Source: Catellatospora tritici (GTDB lineage: Bacteria; Actinomycetota; Actinomycetes; Mycobacteriales; Micromonosporaceae). From it: a stretch of DNA of 64,000 bases. Numbering within the stretch: the stretch's first letter is position 1; every line of letters starts with the position of its first letter. The stretch is taken from contig NZ_JAHRCY010000028.1 of assembly GCF_019083965.1 (NCBI RefSeq), positions 29,583 to 93,582 on the forward strand, given 5' to 3'. Of the stretch, positions 62,054 to 64,000 are shown piece after piece. The notes under the pieces were generated by a model. The model ran no database searches and had not been told where the DNA came from. It was given only the letters and a program-made list of their open reading frames with translations. Position numbers and translations under genes: made by a program.

Positions 62054-62683
62054 ATGTCCTTGGAATCCGACGTCGGGCGGCGGATTGTCGGCGACCCCCT
62101 CGCCCTACGGGCACTGGCACACCCTTTGCGCCTCAAGCTGCTCGCACTCGTCGGTAGCGAAGGTCCCGTCACCGCCGCAGATGTGGGTCGGCAGCTTGGC
62201 ATCAGTCAGGCGCTGGCCTCCCACCACCTTCGCCAGCTCGCCAAATACGGTTTCGTGGAACACGCCGACGCGCCCGACAACCGGGAACGACCCTGGCGGG
62301 TCACCGCCGTTTCGCACCGGTTCGAGGCGGCGGACGGATCCTCCGAATCCTGGGAGTCGGTCGAACTGCTCAACCGCCATCTCGTCGAACAGGCCGCGTC
62401 CCAGCTCGCCGACTGGCAGCAGCGCCGTGCCGACGAGGATCCCGGCTGGGCCGAACACGCCGGAGTCTCCCAAACCCTGCTCTACCTGACGCTCGACGAG
62501 TTCGCCGAACTTAAACGGCGCTGGGACGAACTCATCGCGCCGCTCGCCAGACGACGACCACGCGACGACGCCGCCGACCGGTCCGCCGATGCCGTGCCGG
62601 TGAATCTCACACTCGTGTCCGCACCCCTGCGCTACGACCACACCCCTGGGGGCCTGACATGCGACGACTCTGGCGACTCCTGA
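62054..62683 (+). CDS. ArsR-family winged-helix regulator
   Basis: A 209-residue protein from the ATG at 62054 (MSLESDVGRRIVGDPLALRA). An ATG at 62027 is possible. The ArsR/HTH_20 domain is clear: ALAHPLRLKLLALVGSEGPV, TAADVGRQLGISQALASHHL, RQLAKYGFVEHADAP. No metal-binding cysteine box is present. The C-terminal helical domain (LLYLTLDEFAELKRRWDELI) is typical of HTH_20 regulators of MFS exporters. GATACC 5-10 nt before the ATG, with TTGACA further upstream, suggests a nearly leaderless start. The gene overlaps the transporter start by 25 nt, so it probably regulates that operon. Confidence 0.9.
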   Translation: MSLESDVGRRIVGDPLALRALAHPLRLKLLALVGSEGPVTAADVGRQLGISQALASHHLRQLAKYGFVEHADAPDNRERPWRVTAVSHRFEAADGSSESWESVELLNRHLVEQAASQLADWQQRRADEDPGWAEHAGVSQTLLYLTLDEFAELKRRWDELIAPLARRRPRDDAADRSADAVPVNLTLVSAPLRYDHTPGGLTCDDSGDS

Positions 62684-63903
62684 GCGGCCACCGCGACCTG
62701 CGACTGCTGCTGACCGCAAACCTGATCTCCCTGACCGGTGACTGGATCCTGCGCACCGGACTCGCGTACCAGATTTACGTCCTGACCGGCTCCACGCTCG
62801 CCTCCGCCGTATCGGTCCTGGCCTCGCTGCTTCCCCAGATCGTGCTCGGCTCGATCGCCGGCGTCTACGCCGACCGGTGGGACCGCCGCCTCACCATGGT
62901 CGTCACCAACCTGCTGATGGCCGTGGCCCTGCTTCCGCTGCTCGTGGTGCAACACGCCGACCAAGTGTGGATGGTCTACCTGGTGATCGCGGTGCAGAGC
63001 TGCCTCGCACCGTTCTTCATCTCGGCAGAGGCCGCGCTCGTGCCATTGCTGGCGGCGGCCGACGACCTCGTCACCGTCAACTCCCTCAACGGACAGGTCC
63101 GTGACGTGGCCCGCCTGACCGGCGCGGCATTGGGCGGGGTGATCGCCGCGTTCGGCGGGTTCGCGCTGCTCGGCACCGTGGACATGCTGACGTTCGCACT
63201 GGCGGCGGTGCTGCTGTGGCTCATCCGGGCCAGGCGCGCCTCCGGCCCGGCGACGCATCCACACGTGCTGCGGCAATGGGCCGAAGGCATGCGCATCGCA
63301 CTGTCCAGCCGAGTCCTGAAGGTGTTCCTCGCCTTCACCGTCATCACCGGCGTCGGCGAAGCCATCATGGGTACGCTGATGGCGCCATTCGTTCACGACG
63401 TGCTCGGCGGCGACGCCCGCGCATTCGGGGTGATCATGGCAGCGCAGGCGGTCGGCGGCATCGTGGGCGGCCTGACCGCGACCCTGATCGCCCACCGGTT
63501 CTCTCCACGACGGATGTTCGGCTGGGGAGCGGTGATCTTCGGCGCACTCGATCTGGTGCTGTTCCTGTACCCACTGGTCGCGCGCGTGCTCTGGCCCGCA
63601 CCGGTCATCATCGCGCTCGTCGGACTGCCGGTCGCGTTCCTCGCCGCCGGCGGCATGACGATCTTCCAGAACGCGACCGACGACGACCACCGCGGTCGGG
63701 TGTTCGGCGCAACCGCTGCCGCCAAGAGCGCGGCGATGCTGCTCGGCACGGTCGTGGCGGGCACCCTCGGCGAACGCATCGGAATCCTGCCGGTCATCGC
63801 CGTCCAGGGCGCGGTCTACTGCCTGGCCGGACTCGTCGTGCTGCTCGCCCTGCCCAAGACCGCGCCGGTGGAGCCCGAGCTCGCTCCTGCCGTTCCGGTC
63901 TGA
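62659..63903 (+). CDS. MFS transporter
   Basis: A 414-residue transporter, MRRLWRLLSGHRDLRLLLTA, with 12 hydrophobic segments. The loop between helices 2 and 3 carries the MFS motif variant GVYADRWDRRLTMVV. The second half repeats the fold (RFSPRRMFGWGAVIFGALDL; FQNATDDDHRGRVFGATAAA). It resembles actinobacterial drug-efflux or enterobactin-exporter-like MFS proteins. It is translationally coupled to the ArsR-type gene and followed by a terminator. It probably exports a toxic compound sensed by that regulator. Confidence 0.93.
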   Translation: MRRLWRLLSGHRDLRLLLTANLISLTGDWILRTGLAYQIYVLTGSTLASAVSVLASLLPQIVLGSIAGVYADRWDRRLTMVVTNLLMAVALLPLLVVQHADQVWMVYLVIAVQSCLAPFFISAEAALVPLLAAADDLVTVNSLNGQVRDVARLTGAALGGVIAAFGGFALLGTVDMLTFALAAVLLWLIRARRASGPATHPHVLRQWAEGMRIALSSRVLKVFLAFTVITGVGEAIMGTLMAPFVHDVLGGDARAFGVIMAAQAVGGIVGGLTATLIAHRFSPRRMFGWGAVIFGALDLVLFLYPLVARVLWPAPVIIALVGLPVAFLAAGGMTIFQNATDDDHRGRVFGATAAAKSAAMLLGTVVAGTLGERIGILPVIAVQGAVYCLAGLVVLLALPKTAPVEPELAPAVPV

Positions 63904-63955
63904 CCGGCGGCTCGGCGACCCACCCACGACGGCGACGACGAAAACCCGACGTGGT

Positions 63956-63985
63956 GCCGTGACCGCGATACTTCGTGGTCACGGC
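63956..63985 (+). terminator. Terminator of the ArsR-MFS operon
   Basis: A perfect 9-bp stem (GCCGTGACC at 63956-63964 against 63977-63985) with a 12-nt loop that can extend the pairing, 53 bp after the MFS stop. Confidence 0.7.
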
Positions 63986-64000
63986 CCCCCCGGAACGGGA

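Overview
The window is high-GC actinomycete DNA. Support comes from GTG/TTG starts, several apparently leaderless starts with a -10 box 6-8 nt before the codon, AfsR/SARP regulators, a secreted M4 protease, and many transposons of the kinds seen in Streptomyces and Micromonosporaceae. A filamentous actinomycete of the Micromonospora/Dactylosporangium type would fit, but the genus cannot be fixed from the sequence. Most of the window is accessory DNA. Intact genes sit among at least a dozen transposase remnants (IS6, IS110, IS5, IS630, IS701, ISL3, IS66, IS481/IS3-like), two copies of a small non-autonomous element, a group II intron 3' end, and recombinase remnants, including two related integrases next to a tRNA-Pro gene.

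Layout. 0-5 kb: a large SARP-type regulator cut by the window edge and an M4 metallopeptidase. 5-11 kb: decayed remnants (aldehyde dehydrogenase, alpha/beta hydrolase, PHP, recombinase) around two regulator modules (MerR with an NTF2-like remnant; TetR with an SDR) and an NTF2-like protein. 11-14 kb: a TIR-WD40 protein and a divergent unknown gene. 14-17.6 kb: IS110 and IS6 copies, the IS6 abutting a dead two-component system. 17.7-30 kb: secreted RCC1 and ricin/beta-helix proteins, small unknown genes, a duplicated peptide-encoding segment, and a GT-C-like membrane enzyme bracketed by the two small elements.

30.9-39.2 kb is the best-preserved functional block and looks like a small biosynthetic cluster. 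It holds a PhyH-type dioxygenase, an MDR oxidoreductase, an ArsC-like protein, a class III aminotransferase translationally coupled to an EPSP-synthase-like enolpyruvyl transferase, and divergently a two-[4Fe-4S] FrhB-like reductase followed by an amidase. The transferase keeps much of the EPSPS catalytic set but has a changed substrate loop, so a shikimate-like or other alcohol substrate in specialised metabolism is plausible.

39.5-52 kb is a mobile-element-rich, defence-like stretch. It includes an apparent fusion of a degenerate RNase III-like domain, a dsRNA-binding domain and a PD-(D/E)XK nuclease domain (43.4-44.8 kb), which is the most unusual protein in the window. It also has an AlbA_2/Schlafen-type protein, a DGQHR-family remnant, and a 5'-truncated Rhs toxin with a candidate immunity gene. 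52-57 kb has an IS110 element with a structured leader, tRNA-Pro(GGG), and two convergent related tyrosine integrases, one apparently disabled by compensating frameshifts. 57-64 kb holds a decayed amidohydrolase, a large polytopic membrane protein, a third IS6 copy, and an intact ArsR-MFS transporter operon.
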